Assembly: GCA_042862465.1 (NCBI GenBank)
Contig: JASTVH010000018.1
Location: forward strand, 1 to 25,154
DNA from: JASTVH01 sp042862465
GTDB lineage: Bacteria > Pseudomonadota > Gammaproteobacteria > Pseudomonadales > Oleiphilaceae
Direction: 5' to 3'
DNA: 25,154 nt
Made by a program: the position numbers and the translations under genes. The notes under the pieces are model-generated. The model saw only the letters and a program-made list of their open reading frames with translations. It was not told where the DNA came from and did no database searches. How positions within the stretch are numbered: the stretch's first letter is position 1; the number at the start of each line of letters is the position of its first letter. Below are positions 1 to 7,873 of the stretch, piece by piece.

Positions 1-432
1 TTATTTCTAAAACTAAGAAGCGGAACAATTGACAGTTTCTTTCAGTTAGCCGTATTCAGGGGCGCTCCAGAATACAATTCTAAGCACCATAGCCTTGATA
101 TGTAAAAAATGTCAGAAAAGTACGACTCAGCCCTGGATGGAACAAGTGTTACGTTTTGACAGAGAACGAATGTAAAGGGTGTCGCAGAGAACACTGACGA
201 CGCTCTGCAAAAAGCTGCCATCGTCTCAGCAGACTGTGCACTTTCAACGAACGGGATTTTAAACTGCACCAATAGCCAGATTAGATGTTTTCCAGCTTCG
301 CTGAAGGAACGAAGTAGTCATGGGCTCTGCTCTGCGACAGAATATGAGGAATCAAATATGTCGGGTCGCCGCAGTCTCTCCTAACCTCCGAGTAGCTCTC
401 GTGGAGAGAGTGTTTTGATATCTGGTGCGAGC
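1..432. other. Gene-free left edge
   Basis: I see no convincing gene in this stretch. The open frames present lack a credible ribosome binding site and resemble no family I know. I looked for a RelE/StbE-type toxin just downstream of the antitoxin on the minus strand and found none. A short inverted repeat near 392-404 (CTCTC, 3-nt loop, GAGAG) lies downstream of the antitoxin gene and could weakly terminate minus-strand transcription. Confidence 0.5.
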
Positions 433-681
433 CTATAGGTCCTTGAGATTAACTGTTATAGTCCGCTCGAATTTGCGCGACTCAACCAGATTAATTGACT
501 CAAGGTCCTCAAGACGCTCGATCATCGCCTCGTATATGTTCGCTGGAACACAGTAAAACAAAGCCTTTTTCCCATTCACTACGGCAACAGGGCCTCCCCC
601 TCCAGCCTGTATAGCTTCTATCGGATCTTTCTGTAGGTCTGCGACCCTAATTGTGGGTACATCATCTCTTGGAAGGTCCAT
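433..681 (-). CDS. Orphan StbD/Phd-YefM-type antitoxin
   Basis: The protein resembles StbD-type antitoxins, which bind and neutralise a RelE/ParE-fold toxin and repress their own operon. The evidence is the run VADLQKDPIEAI, then GGGGPVAVVNGKKALFYCVP (the family's 'PVAVLNxNKPAFYCVP' block), then a helical MIERLEDLE stretch and a C-terminal VNLKDL that would contact a toxin. I chose the ATG at 681 because it gives 82 residues and about 15 residues before the conserved ADLxKxP motif, as in StbD. A longer frame from TTG at 747 would run into the upstream kfrA-like gene. The expected toxin gene is missing downstream, so this is either a solitary antitoxin, a plasmid-stability relic or a regulator. 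Family assignment is fairly secure; function without a toxin is unknown. Confidence 0.8.
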   Translation of the reverse strand: MDLPRDDVPTIRVADLQKDPIEAIQAGGGGPVAVVNGKKALFYCVPANIYEAMIERLEDLESINLVESRKFERTITVNLKDL

Positions 682-715
682 GCGACTATCTATCACTGGT
701 CTTGGAATGAGAGCT

Positions 716-1300
716 TCATGACTGAGTGTGATTAGGCTTTTCCTCAAAAGCCCTGAGCCTTCGAACTACTTCATCAATGCCAGCCATCTCTTTCATTCGA
801 GCTTCGAGAGAAATTACCATTTCTCGGTCTTTCTCTGCCCGATCAAGAGCATCATCTCGTCCCTCAATTGCAGTCTTCAAAGCTCTGTCTAATTCAACAA
901 TTTGATTCTCTAAGTCTTCGACAATAGCGGCTGCATCTTTCAATTCAGCGTCTGTTTGATCTTTGAGCTCTTTGTACTCACGGGTAATATCAGCCACTTG
1001 TCTGGTTGCTGACTTGACGGCGACGTCGTTGAGCTTGACGCTCATTGAGCGGATTTGAGCCGACAAAACCTTACCTATCTGGTCGAGGGTCTCTTCAAGC
1101 TCTATTGGAAGATTAGCAGTGGTTTGATTTTCCTCATTGTTCTCCTGACTCTGATGGCTTTTCCAAACGGACAGCAGTCTTTTCTGATCCCCGCCGCCTA
1201 GGAGCCGCCGAAGAGCATAGCCGGTGACTCTCTTACCATCTGCTTCAACTTTTAATCCGGCTTGGATAATTTCTTCTGTTTCAAATTCCGCTGGGCGCAT
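716..1300 (-). CDS. KfrA-like DNA-binding coiled-coil protein
   Basis: This 194-residue protein has the KfrA N-terminal layout. An amino-terminal DNA-binding region (about residues 1-50, including VTGYALRRLLGGGDQKRLLSVWK) is followed by a linker and a long coiled coil (about 65-185) rich in E, K, L and A. KfrA proteins, first described on IncP plasmids, are autoregulated nucleoid- or partition-associated factors. Stand-alone versions are common on islands. The start ATG at 1300 has AAAAGGA upstream. The gene ends about 34 bp before the StbD-like antitoxin, so the two probably share a transcript, combining two plasmid-maintenance-like functions. A palindrome and an 8-bp tandem repeat lie just upstream and could be its operator. 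The family call is secure; the role on this element is inferred. Confidence 0.78.
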   Translation of the reverse strand: MRPAEFETEEIIQAGLKVEADGKRVTGYALRRLLGGGDQKRLLSVWKSHQSQENNEENQTTANLPIELEETLDQIGKVLSAQIRSMSVKLNDVAVKSATRQVADITREYKELKDQTDAELKDAAAIVEDLENQIVELDRALKTAIEGRDDALDRAEKDREMVISLEARMKEMAGIDEVVRRLRAFEEKPNHTQS

Positions 1301-1321
1301 AGTCTTATAATCCTTTTGTTG

Positions 1322-1342
1322 TCGATTGTTGATTTCAATCGA
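1322..1342. promoter_or_regulatory. Palindrome upstream of kfrA-like gene
   Basis: A perfect 7-bp inverted repeat, TCGATTG and CAATCGA, is separated by 7 bp and sits 22-42 bp upstream of the kfrA-like start. KfrA family proteins repress their own promoter, so this is a candidate operator. No binding data exist for this member. Confidence 0.4.
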
Positions 1343-1360
1343 TAATCGAGCTCACAGATT

Positions 1361-1384
1361 AGAAAGTAAGAAAGTAAGAAAGTA
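1361..1384. repeat. 8-bp tandem repeat, three copies
   Basis: The unit AGAAAGTA occurs three times in perfect tandem, and reads as TACTTTCT towards the kfrA-like gene. It lies 61-84 bp upstream of that gene and between it and the nucleotidase gene. Phased 8-bp repeats upstream of a DNA-binding protein gene could be binding sites, or simple slippage. Confidence 0.6.
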
Positions 1385-1414
1385 ATTTTGGAACCGTAAG
1401 GAATGCGGCTATTG

Positions 1415-1858
1415 CTATATATCGAGAGCATTTCTTACGGACACCCAGTCTGGGTACTTTGAACTACCAAATTGGATGATCTGACCTTCAAAGTTTTCTT
1501 GCCCCATCCCTAACACCTTATCGTCGATGAGGAGATCTCCGCGGAGGAGTCCTTTATGAGCGCAGAGGATTAACCTATTGCAGACGTCAGAACCTAAGTG
1601 GGCTTCAACCCACTCTCGTTTCTCCGCATAGCTAAAAGGGTTCCGAAGGCTTGGAGCGGAAAGGATGTACGGATCGTAAACGCCCGAGCGAATCATAGCC
1701 GTGAATACCTCTAGGGCTCCTTCAATGGGCTGGAGATTTGCGAAAAAGCGATACTGAGACTGGGGGTATGGCATCTCTGGCCTTTCGTTAAGGGCTTTTG
1801 CAAAAGCCCCTTGGAAATCACAGAGAGTGTCATCCATATCGATATATATGATCTTCAT
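1415..1858 (-). CDS. 5'(3')-deoxyribonucleotidase-like HAD phosphatase
   Basis: The protein belongs to the NT5C family of HAD-fold phosphatases, which dephosphorylate (deoxy)nucleoside monophosphates in the cytoplasm. HAD motif I is IDMDDTLCDF with nucleophile D7 and acid/base D9. Motif II is LSAPS, and motif IV is LLIDDK with its two aspartates. I set the start at the ATG at 1858 because MKIIYIDMDD places the motif at the usual position; GAGG lies about 11 bp upstream. An in-frame ATG seven codons earlier is possible. At 147 residues it is compact. Its direct neighbours are phosphoesterases, but no shared pathway is evident. It could affect dNMP pools together with the YfbR-like enzyme at the far end, which is inference. 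Confidence 0.82.
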   Translation of the reverse strand: MKIIYIDMDDTLCDFQGAFAKALNERPEMPYPQSQYRFFANLQPIEGALEVFTAMIRSGVYDPYILSAPSLRNPFSYAEKREWVEAHLGSDVCNRLILCAHKGLLRGDLLIDDKVLGMGQENFEGQIIQFGSSKYPDWVSVRNALDI

Positions 1859-1915
1859 TGGCCATAGGTCCTCATTCATTTGACGCTCTTGAGAAAGAAG
1901 GCATAGGGACGAGAC

Positions 1916-2554
1916 TCAAATATCTATAGTGATTGGCGGATTAATTGGACGGTAGTGACCATCACAGGAGCTCGCATTTACGAAGGTCAAGCCATCACTT
2001 TCACGAACCCCATACCCGTAACCCTCGTGAATGTGGCCGCAGACATGAACTCTGAGTTCGAGTAATTCATCTATTCGCTTCGCCAGCGGGAAGCAGCCGG
2101 CATGCTCAGAGTTTCGGGGCACGTAATCGAGAACACGCCATGCAGGCCCATGAGTGATTAAAACATTTGTTGAATCGGGAATGCCGGCTCGTATTTCAAA
2201 CATCTTGGTTTCGTCCGCATTGAAGGCCATTTTTTTGTACAGAGGAGTCCAAGGTGAACCAAAAAAAACCAGCCCATTGATAGTCAATTGCTCGTCTTGG
2301 AGGTAAAGAATTCCGCTCTTCTCGCACATCTCTCGAGACCAGGCAGGATATTTCTCAAAGCTGAAATCGTGATTCCCAGCAATTAAGATTTTTCGACTGT
2401 GGGGCAGCGAACCGAACCACTGTGTAAATTCGTCAAGTGCGGGCAAGGATCCGCTACCGGTGCAGTCTCCCGCATGGACAAGTATATCCCCATCTGGGAT
2501 GTCGGGTATCTCTCGATGCCGGCTGTGTGTATCAGAGATGCAGACTATCCTCAT
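1916..2554 (-). CDS. Calcineurin-like metallophosphoesterase (MPPED-like)
   Basis: This 212-residue protein carries every metal-binding motif of the calcineurin-like phosphoesterase fold in order: ISDTHS (near residue 8), LVHAGDCTG, IAGNHD, LITHGPAW and CGHIHEGYG. Such enzymes hydrolyse phosphomonoesters or phosphodiesters with two metal ions. The closest recognised style is the MPPED1/2-like group. The substrate cannot be read from sequence. I start at the ATG at 2554 because MRIVCISDTHS is the canonical N-terminus; the 29 residues before it are arginine-rich and overlap the upstream gene. That gene stops at 2557, only 2 bp before this ATG, which implies translational coupling. Fold and motifs are secure; biological role is unknown. 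Confidence 0.85.
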   Translation of the reverse strand: MRIVCISDTHSRHREIPDIPDGDILVHAGDCTGSGSLPALDEFTQWFGSLPHSRKILIAGNHDFSFEKYPAWSREMCEKSGILYLQDEQLTINGLVFFGSPWTPLYKKMAFNADETKMFEIRAGIPDSTNVLITHGPAWRVLDYVPRNSEHAGCFPLAKRIDELLELRVHVCGHIHEGYGYGVRESDGLTFVNASSCDGHYRPINPPITIDI

Positions 2555-2556
2555 GC

Positions 2557-2844
2557 CTAGTCCCAAGGACAGTCGGGGCTGCCCCACTCTTGGCCTACGG
2601 GTCCGCCGACAGTTCCCTGAAGTCTTCTTTTCTTGATCCAACCAATAGCGATCTTATCCATATCTTCAGAGGGGATTTCAACGACGAGGAAATCTCTCGA
2701 TTTGGTTCTGGAAATCTCTTTTTCGACTCTGAACTCCTGCGGTTCTTCAAGCTCCATAAAGACCGATTTTGGGTTTTCACCGAGCAGTTCTTGAAAGTAA
2801 AAATGGTATCTCGGTCCAGAAGAAATTGATCCTTTTTTGCTCAT
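2557..2844 (-). CDS. Small protein of unknown function, coupled to phosphoesterase
   Basis: I do not recognise this protein. From the ATG at 2844 it has 95 residues. An in-frame ATG at 2886 would add 14 residues; neither start has a strong Shine-Dalgarno sequence. The middle is charged and mixed alpha/beta in appearance (FQELLGENPKSVFMELEE, then RDFLVVEIPSEDMDKIAIGWI), with no membrane segment or signal peptide. Its stop codon lies 2 bp before the phosphoesterase ATG, so the two are almost certainly co-transcribed and coupled. It may therefore be a partner or regulator of that enzyme. The real-gene call rests on this coupling and the absence of a better frame. Confidence 0.55.
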   Translation of the reverse strand: MSKKGSISSGPRYHFYFQELLGENPKSVFMELEEPQEFRVEKEISRTKSRDFLVVEIPSEDMDKIAIGWIKKRRLQGTVGGPVGQEWGSPDCPWD

Positions 2845-3101
2845 GACTTGCTCGCTTTTTAGCCAGTTTGAGATGTTACATTCCATAATGAAAAATATAT
2901 CTGATTGTTTTTAAAGGCTTTTATTTGAATTGAGTCTATGCAAAGATTACTGACTCGTCCAGTTTGAAGAGTGAAAATTTTGAGCGGCTGATTTCGAGAC
3001 CAACGAATTAGACGAGAAATTTAGAAAGGGAGGGGGCTTTCCAGCCAGCGCCCCTTCAAATAGCGCGGAAAGTACCTAGATCTTTAACGGAATAAGCAGA
3101 T

Positions 3102-3557
3102 ATGAGCACAAGAACCCAGCAGCCTCTGCTTTGCCTAGACTTAGAGGGAACACTAATCAGCAATGCAATTTCTCAGATACCGAGACCTGGGCTTTATAGT
3201 TTTCTCGAGAGTGTATCTCGAATCTGCGACTTGGCTTTGTATACATCAGTCAGCCCAAAGAGGCTTCAGAGTATCCAAGATGTTTTGATTCGAGAGAGCG
3301 CAGTGCCGCCCTGGTTTATTAACCTCCCTTCTTTTCATCCAAGGGGAACTACAAAGGTTAAGGCTGAATGCGGTCGCAGCGACGCTATATTGCTCGATGA
3401 CCAAGCTATTGTTGTTGCACCAGGGGAGGAGGATTGGTGGATTCCAATCAAGGAATTCGTGCCACCCTATACGATGGAGGACCGTGAGCTCTTCAAAGCA
3501 TTTGCTGACATCGAATCTCGCCTCTTGAGGGTTTGCCGCAATAGCCCTGCGCAATAG
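3102..3557 (+). CDS. HAD/NIF-type phosphatase with DLEGT motif
   Basis: This 151-residue plus-strand protein resembles the NLI-interacting-factor (NIF) branch of HAD phosphatases. Motif I is LCLDLEGTL with nucleophile D13. The usual second aspartate of DxDxT is replaced by E15. PRPGLYSFLESV and LALYTSVSPKR follow (motif II region), then AILLDDQ (motif IV aspartates). HAD members with a changed second acidic residue may be slow, altered or inactive, so catalysis is uncertain. It is divergent to the coupled phosphoesterase pair, with about 215-255 bp between them. A hairpin overlapping its stop codon is a likely terminator. Related short HAD proteins occur on other integrative elements, but their substrates are not known to me. 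Confidence 0.68.
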   Translation: MSTRTQQPLLCLDLEGTLISNAISQIPRPGLYSFLESVSRICDLALYTSVSPKRLQSIQDVLIRESAVPPWFINLPSFHPRGTTKVKAECGRSDAILLDDQAIVVAPGEEDWWIPIKEFVPPYTMEDRELFKAFADIESRLLRVCRNSPAQ

Positions 3558-3569
3558 CGCAGTGATTTT
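3547..3569 (+). terminator. Hairpin terminator overlapping stop codon
   Basis: CTGCGC and GCGCAG pair around a 4-nt AATA loop, followed by TGATTTT. The stop codon of the HAD gene falls in the loop and stem. The T-tract is short, so the terminator call is moderate. The same hairpin would face the convergent secreted-protein gene. Confidence 0.5.
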
Positions 3570-3616
3570 AGAAGCGGGAATAGTCACCACATTTCTGTCT
3601 TTTCTCCCAGCGAGCT

Positions 3617-3631
3617 TAGCCTAGCCTAGCC
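3617..3631. repeat. TAGCC tandem repeat, three copies
   Basis: The 5-bp unit TAGCC is repeated three times in the spacer between two convergent genes. No function is evident. Confidence 0.5.
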
Positions 3632-3649
3632 TGAATTGAGCAGGGCAGC

Positions 3650-4171
3650 TCAGTTTGCTGTGTTCAAAAGGTTTTCATAAACCTTGCGGAGGGAGTGGAA
3701 ACCATCGATAGACTGTATCTCTAAATATTCAATCTCCTGGCCAGTAACGTCAGTTGGCGGCTTTTCGTCACAATAAACTGGCTCATTGTCGAACCAGCTT
3801 GGCATTAAGGTTGAGCTGAGGAATCGCTCTATACTCTCGCGCACCCTTTTGGGCTCGTTTGTTTTCGGCATAACTGTCTCAGCGGCAACCTTTTTAGCAG
3901 GGAGGAGTCTAATTTTTAGGTCTATGCTGCTGTCATTGACAGATTGGGGGCTGAGAACAACGTTGTCTGGAAGGTATAACTTGCTGTCTCTGATACACAA
4001 GCTACCGCCATAAATTCGAGCTTCATCATTTACTACTAAATCTCTTACTCGCAGAGTCCCCCTCATCTCTTCAACCTCCTTCGCAGTTATATCTACCTCA
4101 ACCTGTGGATAGGCCTGGAGACTTAAGAATAAGAGAGTCAAGGAAATCAAAATCTTAGTCTTTGGGCTCAC
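3650..4171 (-). CDS. Secreted or periplasmic protein of unknown function
   Basis: I do not recognise this 173-residue protein. It opens with a clear Sec signal peptide: basic MSPKTK, a hydrophobic core ILISLTLLFLSLQA, and a plausible cleavage site near residue 21. The mature part is acidic and begins EVDITAKEVEEMRGTLRVRDLVV. That stretch and the following IYGGSLCIRDSKLYLP could form short beta repeats. Two cysteines are present in the mature part, at GSLCIRD and VYCDEK, which could form a disulfide. No lipobox is seen. It is convergent with the HAD phosphatase gene and stands alone on its strand. It is probably exported; its role is unknown. Confidence 0.6.
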   Translation of the reverse strand: MSPKTKILISLTLLFLSLQAYPQVEVDITAKEVEEMRGTLRVRDLVVNDEARIYGGSLCIRDSKLYLPDNVVLSPQSVNDSSIDLKIRLLPAKKVAAETVMPKTNEPKRVRESIERFLSSTLMPSWFDNEPVYCDEKPPTDVTGQEIEYLEIQSIDGFHSLRKVYENLLNTAN

Positions 4172-4681
4172 GTTTCTTCTCCTACTCTGTTGAGCTGAGC
4201 ACTTTAATGTCCGGGCACTTCCCTGAATGAGACTAGCTGAAGGCAGTTTGGGGCACCAACCAAACGTATCGTCTGGTTGCTCCGGCTTGAAAACATACTT
4301 ACGGGACGTAGCCCTGTAAGGAAAGGCACGACCACAGTTTTCGTTGCGGCTTAGCCGTCACTATAAAGCCGCGCCCGTTAACGGCGGCGCGCACTAATGA
4401 GCATCTCTGTCGAAGAGCCAGATTGAGTTGCTGTCCGGTAATCCCATCTTCGGATTTATAGTCGTTCAGCCATCTGAACTCTGACACCCACGAGGGGAGG
4501 TGACCACTCTTAGTTGAAGGCGTGTAATCGTCGTAGTCGGTAGCTTTGTGTTTTGAAAATTAGGGATCTATCCTGTTTGCAAGTCGTTGGGTTTCCCCTG
4601 ATTTTCACACAGAAGAACTCTGTCTCTCGAGAAACTCACTGTTGGGCAACCTAGCGCCATCAACAACACCAAGGAGTCAAC
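4172..4681. other. Intergenic region ahead of SIR2 gene
   Basis: About 510 bp with no supported gene. A minus-strand open frame at 4299-4487 exists but has no good start signal. The DNA is locally GC-rich around 4360-4395 and contains a hairpin at 4257-4279 (CAACCA/TGGTTG with further inner pairing). The last 140 bp hold a candidate promoter and the SIR2 gene's ribosome binding site. The region may carry remnants of an older insertion. Confidence 0.4.
4546..4574 (+). promoter_or_regulatory. Candidate sigma70 promoter for SIR2-HerA
   Basis: TTGTGT (-35) and TATCCT (-10) are separated by exactly 17 bp. The -10 lies about 107 bp upstream of the SIR2 start, leaving a long leader. It is the best match I found in this gap, but both hexamers are imperfect. 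Confidence 0.35.
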
Positions 4682-5938
4682 ATGGCAGGGAATCAATCGG
4701 CCCCACCCCCACCGCCGTTTATTTGCCAATTTTTTTCCCCCACTGAAGCTGAATGGAAGCCATTTAAACTTATTTGGCACGATGGATCGGAACAAGATCC
4801 CACAGATGAAAAGACCGCGGGCAGATATAAAGCACATCGAGAGGAGCTTCGTGAAACTCTTCTTCAGTCTCTCCAGATGCCCAACATAGTTGTATTAGCG
4901 GGTAGCGGCACGTCCCTTGGACGGGTACGGGGCCCATCAATGTGGGACCTTTGGGATCATATCGTTCACTCAAATCCAGGAGACGGGACCGATCCAGTAG
5001 TGTGCCCTAAAGCGGCTAGCGTGATTGCTTTAACTGGTTACGAAACCGCGACCGATGGTGAGAACATCGAGGCGCTCTTATCAAGATGCGAAGCTTGGCT
5101 CCAATTAAATAGCGCGGATGGAGCAGAACAAGTCAGGACATTTGTGAATAATGCTAAAAACACTATTTTGCGGATGTGCACAGATTTTTTATCCGATCAA
5201 AACCTAGAAGCCCATCGAAAATTCTTACATCGCCTGTCACGTAGAAGAAACAGCGATCCGCGAATAAAACTCTTTACAACCAATTATGACCTCTGTTTCG
5301 AAAAATCAGCGGCACTCCAAGGATTGATTGTAATCGATGGCTTTTCTCTAAATAAACCGAGGATCTTTGACCCTGGCTTTTTTGGATTCGATGTCGTTAG
5401 AAGAGGCAGTGATCCTTCCCAGAAAAATGATTTTGTCGAGGGGGTCGTACATGTTTTAAAGCTCCATGGCTCCGTGAACTGGGAAAGACAGGAGAATGGC
5501 GAGATAGCTGAAATCGAGTCTCCAAGCCCTGAAAAGGCTTGCCTGATTTATCCCGCGCATGGGAAATATCAACAGTCGTATGTGCAGCCACATCTTGAGC
5601 TAATGTCCCAATTTATGAGCTCACTTAGGCGAACAAACACTTGTTTAATTGTGGCTGGCTTTGGGTTCAATGACGATCATCTATCCGCTCCCATATTGTC
5701 CGCAATTCAGTCAAATCCTGACTTAAGGGTAGTGATAGCTGACCCTGGTGTAATGAAATACGACCAATCAGAAAACCCCAATTTGCGATCGCTTGCGAAA
5801 CACGCTTCTACTGGCTCTGATGTATGGCTACTAAACACTACTTTTGACGTTTTCTCCGGCCTACTTCCTCACCTGAAGTCCCTAACCCCTGCACAGCAGC
5901 TAGAAAAAGCGATCTCTCGCGTTAGAGGTGGGGTATGA
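4682..5938 (+). CDS. SIR2-domain anti-phage effector (SIR2-HerA system)
   Basis: This 418-residue protein has the SIR2-like NAD+-binding fold seen in bacterial defence effectors, which consume NAD+ when a phage is sensed and thereby abort infection. Visible motifs are IVVLAGSGTSLG (near residue 68, the nucleotide-binding GAG-like loop), FTTNYD (near 198), LKLHGSVNW (near 260, with the catalytic-type histidine) and VAGFGFNDDHL (near 324). The N-terminal 60 residues include a proline run. AAGGAGTCAAC precedes the ATG at 4682. The stop overlaps the HerA start by 4 bp (ATGA), so the two proteins are made in a fixed ratio. In known SIR2-HerA systems the two form a large complex. The pairing with a HerA ATPase makes the call secure; the trigger is not visible. 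Confidence 0.9.
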   Translation: MAGNQSAPPPPPFICQFFSPTEAEWKPFKLIWHDGSEQDPTDEKTAGRYKAHREELRETLLQSLQMPNIVVLAGSGTSLGRVRGPSMWDLWDHIVHSNPGDGTDPVVCPKAASVIALTGYETATDGENIEALLSRCEAWLQLNSADGAEQVRTFVNNAKNTILRMCTDFLSDQNLEAHRKFLHRLSRRRNSDPRIKLFTTNYDLCFEKSAALQGLIVIDGFSLNKPRIFDPGFFGFDVVRRGSDPSQKNDFVEGVVHVLKLHGSVNWERQENGEIAEIESPSPEKACLIYPAHGKYQQSYVQPHLELMSQFMSSLRRTNTCLIVAGFGFNDDHLSAPILSAIQSNPDLRVVIADPGVMKYDQSENPNLRSLAKHASTGSDVWLLNTTFDVFSGLLPHLKSLTPAQQLEKAISRVRGGV

Positions 5939-7689
5939 CTTTGGTAGATCGCGCCTTTGATAATCTTGAAAGATTTGGTCTGGTTCGAAAGAAGCTATAC
6001 ATCGGTTACATTTCGATTGTTGATGCCCAGAGTATTCAGATTACTTTGGCTACTGAAAAAACTCAGAACTCTGGCGTTTATCATGGGGGTAGCCGTTACG
6101 GTAAAGGTGAGGTTGGAGAATTCATTGTAATTGAATCTCAACAGTCTTTGCTTTTTGGCCGGATCACAGAGGTTCGACTGCCTGACAAAGAGCGCAAGGA
6201 CTTTACTGATAGCACTAATAAAAGCCCTAATTTGGATACGATCGCTTTTGCTCAGCTCCTAGGAACCATACCTCTCGATCGCTTGTCTATAATGCAGGGC
6301 GTTTCTGCTTATCCTCGCATTGGTGACTCTGTCTATTCTGCTCCGACTGAACTCGTATCCTTGATTCCCATATTACACAACAAGAATCTTGATGAACCCC
6401 AAGGATCAACTATAAATATCGGACACACCTCGAGCAGCAAAGAGGGCCAAGTGTCCGTCAAACCCGAAGCGCTCTTTGGCCGTCATTGTGCAATTTTAGG
6501 ATCAACGGGAGGAGGTAAAAGTTGGACAACAGCACATCTAGTTGAGGAGACCTTAGAACTCAATTCGAAGGTCATCCTTATTGATCCAACATCCGAGTAT
6601 AGGAACTTTAGGTCTGACCATATTGTGCATTTGCATTTCGGTCATCCTGTATACACTGCGAACCAATCCTTTCCTTCCAGTTTGCCACCTAGCAATTTTG
6701 AAGAATCAGACTTTATTGCACTCTTCGATCCCGCCGGAAAAGTTCAAGGACCGAAACTCCGGGCGGCAATCAAGAGCCTCAGATTAGCTGCGGCAGCACC
6801 CCAAATCGCACCAGACGGTTTTATTCGAAAAATTGACCAGCCAAAAACAGAATACCTGCGGCTGCTGGCTGATCCCCACTATGCTCAGATCGTGGACGAT
6901 CCAAAGCAGCCTTTTGATTTTCGACAACTGACCCACCAAATCGAACAGGAGTGCGTGTGGCCAGAGGCTTTCGTCAGAGGCGGGCGCCCAGGCCAAAAAG
7001 ACCCAACTAAATGGGGAGGTGAAAGTGGCGAATTTACGAACTGTCTTCCTCTGGTAACTCGGATCGAAGGTATCTTGGCATCCGACGCATTTTCCTGCGT
7101 ATTTAAGGATCAAGCAAATCCTATCGACGGGATAATTGATCGCTTCTTTGATGACCCCCAGAAGAAGTTGCTCAGGCTTTGCATGAGTGGTGTTAGCTAC
7201 GAGTACGATGCTCGACTTGTTTTAACGAATGCATTAGGTCGATTATTGCTGAATAAAGCTCGGCAAGGACGATTCCGGAGCAAACCCCTTTTAGTTGTTT
7301 TAGATGAAGCTCATCACTTCATAGGTAAACAAATTGGAACAGAGGACGGGAATATTAAGCTGAACTCTTTTGATTTAATAGCTAAGGAAGGGCGCAAATA
7401 CGGCTTAAATATTTGCCTCGCTACTCAGCGGCCGCGAGATCTCACGGAGGGAGTCCTTAGTCAAATGGGGGCGTTGATTGTCCATCGGCTTACTAACGAT
7501 CGAGATCGCGTTTTGATTGAACGAGCCTGCGGAGAGATGGATAAGTCAGCCATGGCATTCATCCCTTCTCTTCAGCCTGGCGAAGCAGCCTTAATTGGTA
7601 TCGATTTCCCGATTCCGATGACGGTCCAGGTTAAAGCTCCTTTCTTTCGCCCTGAATCTGACGGTCCAGACTATCAAAATAATTGGTGA
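5935..7689 (+). CDS. herA: HerA/DUF87-family ATPase of SIR2-HerA defence
   Basis: The 584-residue protein is a HerA-type FtsK-superfamily ATPase/translocase. The N-terminal 150 residues form a beta-rich region like the HAS-barrel. The Walker A motif is LGSTGGGKSWTT (near residue 188-197). The Walker B motif is LLVVLDEAHHF (near 454), followed by the sensor-like GRKYGLNICLATQRPRDL and an arginine-rich HRLTNDRDR stretch. In two-gene defence systems HerA assembles as a hexamer and organises or activates its SIR2 partner on DNA. The ATG overlaps the SIR2 stop codon. No nuclease domain is seen. It differs from the housekeeping archaeal HerA-NurA context because the partner is SIR2. The next gene begins 184 bp later on the same strand. 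Confidence 0.9.
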   Translation: MTLVDRAFDNLERFGLVRKKLYIGYISIVDAQSIQITLATEKTQNSGVYHGGSRYGKGEVGEFIVIESQQSLLFGRITEVRLPDKERKDFTDSTNKSPNLDTIAFAQLLGTIPLDRLSIMQGVSAYPRIGDSVYSAPTELVSLIPILHNKNLDEPQGSTINIGHTSSSKEGQVSVKPEALFGRHCAILGSTGGGKSWTTAHLVEETLELNSKVILIDPTSEYRNFRSDHIVHLHFGHPVYTANQSFPSSLPPSNFEESDFIALFDPAGKVQGPKLRAAIKSLRLAAAAPQIAPDGFIRKIDQPKTEYLRLLADPHYAQIVDDPKQPFDFRQLTHQIEQECVWPEAFVRGGRPGQKDPTKWGGESGEFTNCLPLVTRIEGILASDAFSCVFKDQANPIDGIIDRFFDDPQKKLLRLCMSGVSYEYDARLVLTNALGRLLLNKARQGRFRSKPLLVVLDEAHHFIGKQIGTEDGNIKLNSFDLIAKEGRKYGLNICLATQRPRDLTEGVLSQMGALIVHRLTNDRDRVLIERACGEMDKSAMAFIPSLQPGEAALIGIDFPIPMTVQVKAPFFRPESDGPDYQNNW

Positions 7690-7873
7690 GCCAGACTCAA
7701 AGCGCCATATTTTTGGGCCTCAAAAGCATACTGATACGGCCACCAAAACCTTTCCATATTCTTAAAAGGGTTGGGTAATTCAATGCGCCCCAAGCCCATA
7801 GGCAGACATCGTATGTATCATTGGTTTGCTTCTGTTCGTTCCAGGTTGATTCGATAACGAGGATTTAGAAACT

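Noticed and set aside
42..272. Possible toxin downstream of the StbD-like antitoxin
   Set aside because: The translated 76 residues lack any RelE/ParE features, and it is 160 bp away from the antitoxin with no ribosome binding site.
4172..4300. Integron-type attC site in the gap after the secreted protein gene
   Set aside because: A hairpin is present, but no paired core-site GTTRRRY/RYYYAAC layout could be made out.
4299..4487. 62-residue minus-strand open frame ahead of the SIR2 gene
   Set aside because: No Shine-Dalgarno sequence, no family resemblance, and it lies in locally GC-rich DNA that opens frames by chance. It may be a fragment of an old insertion, but I cannot support a gene.
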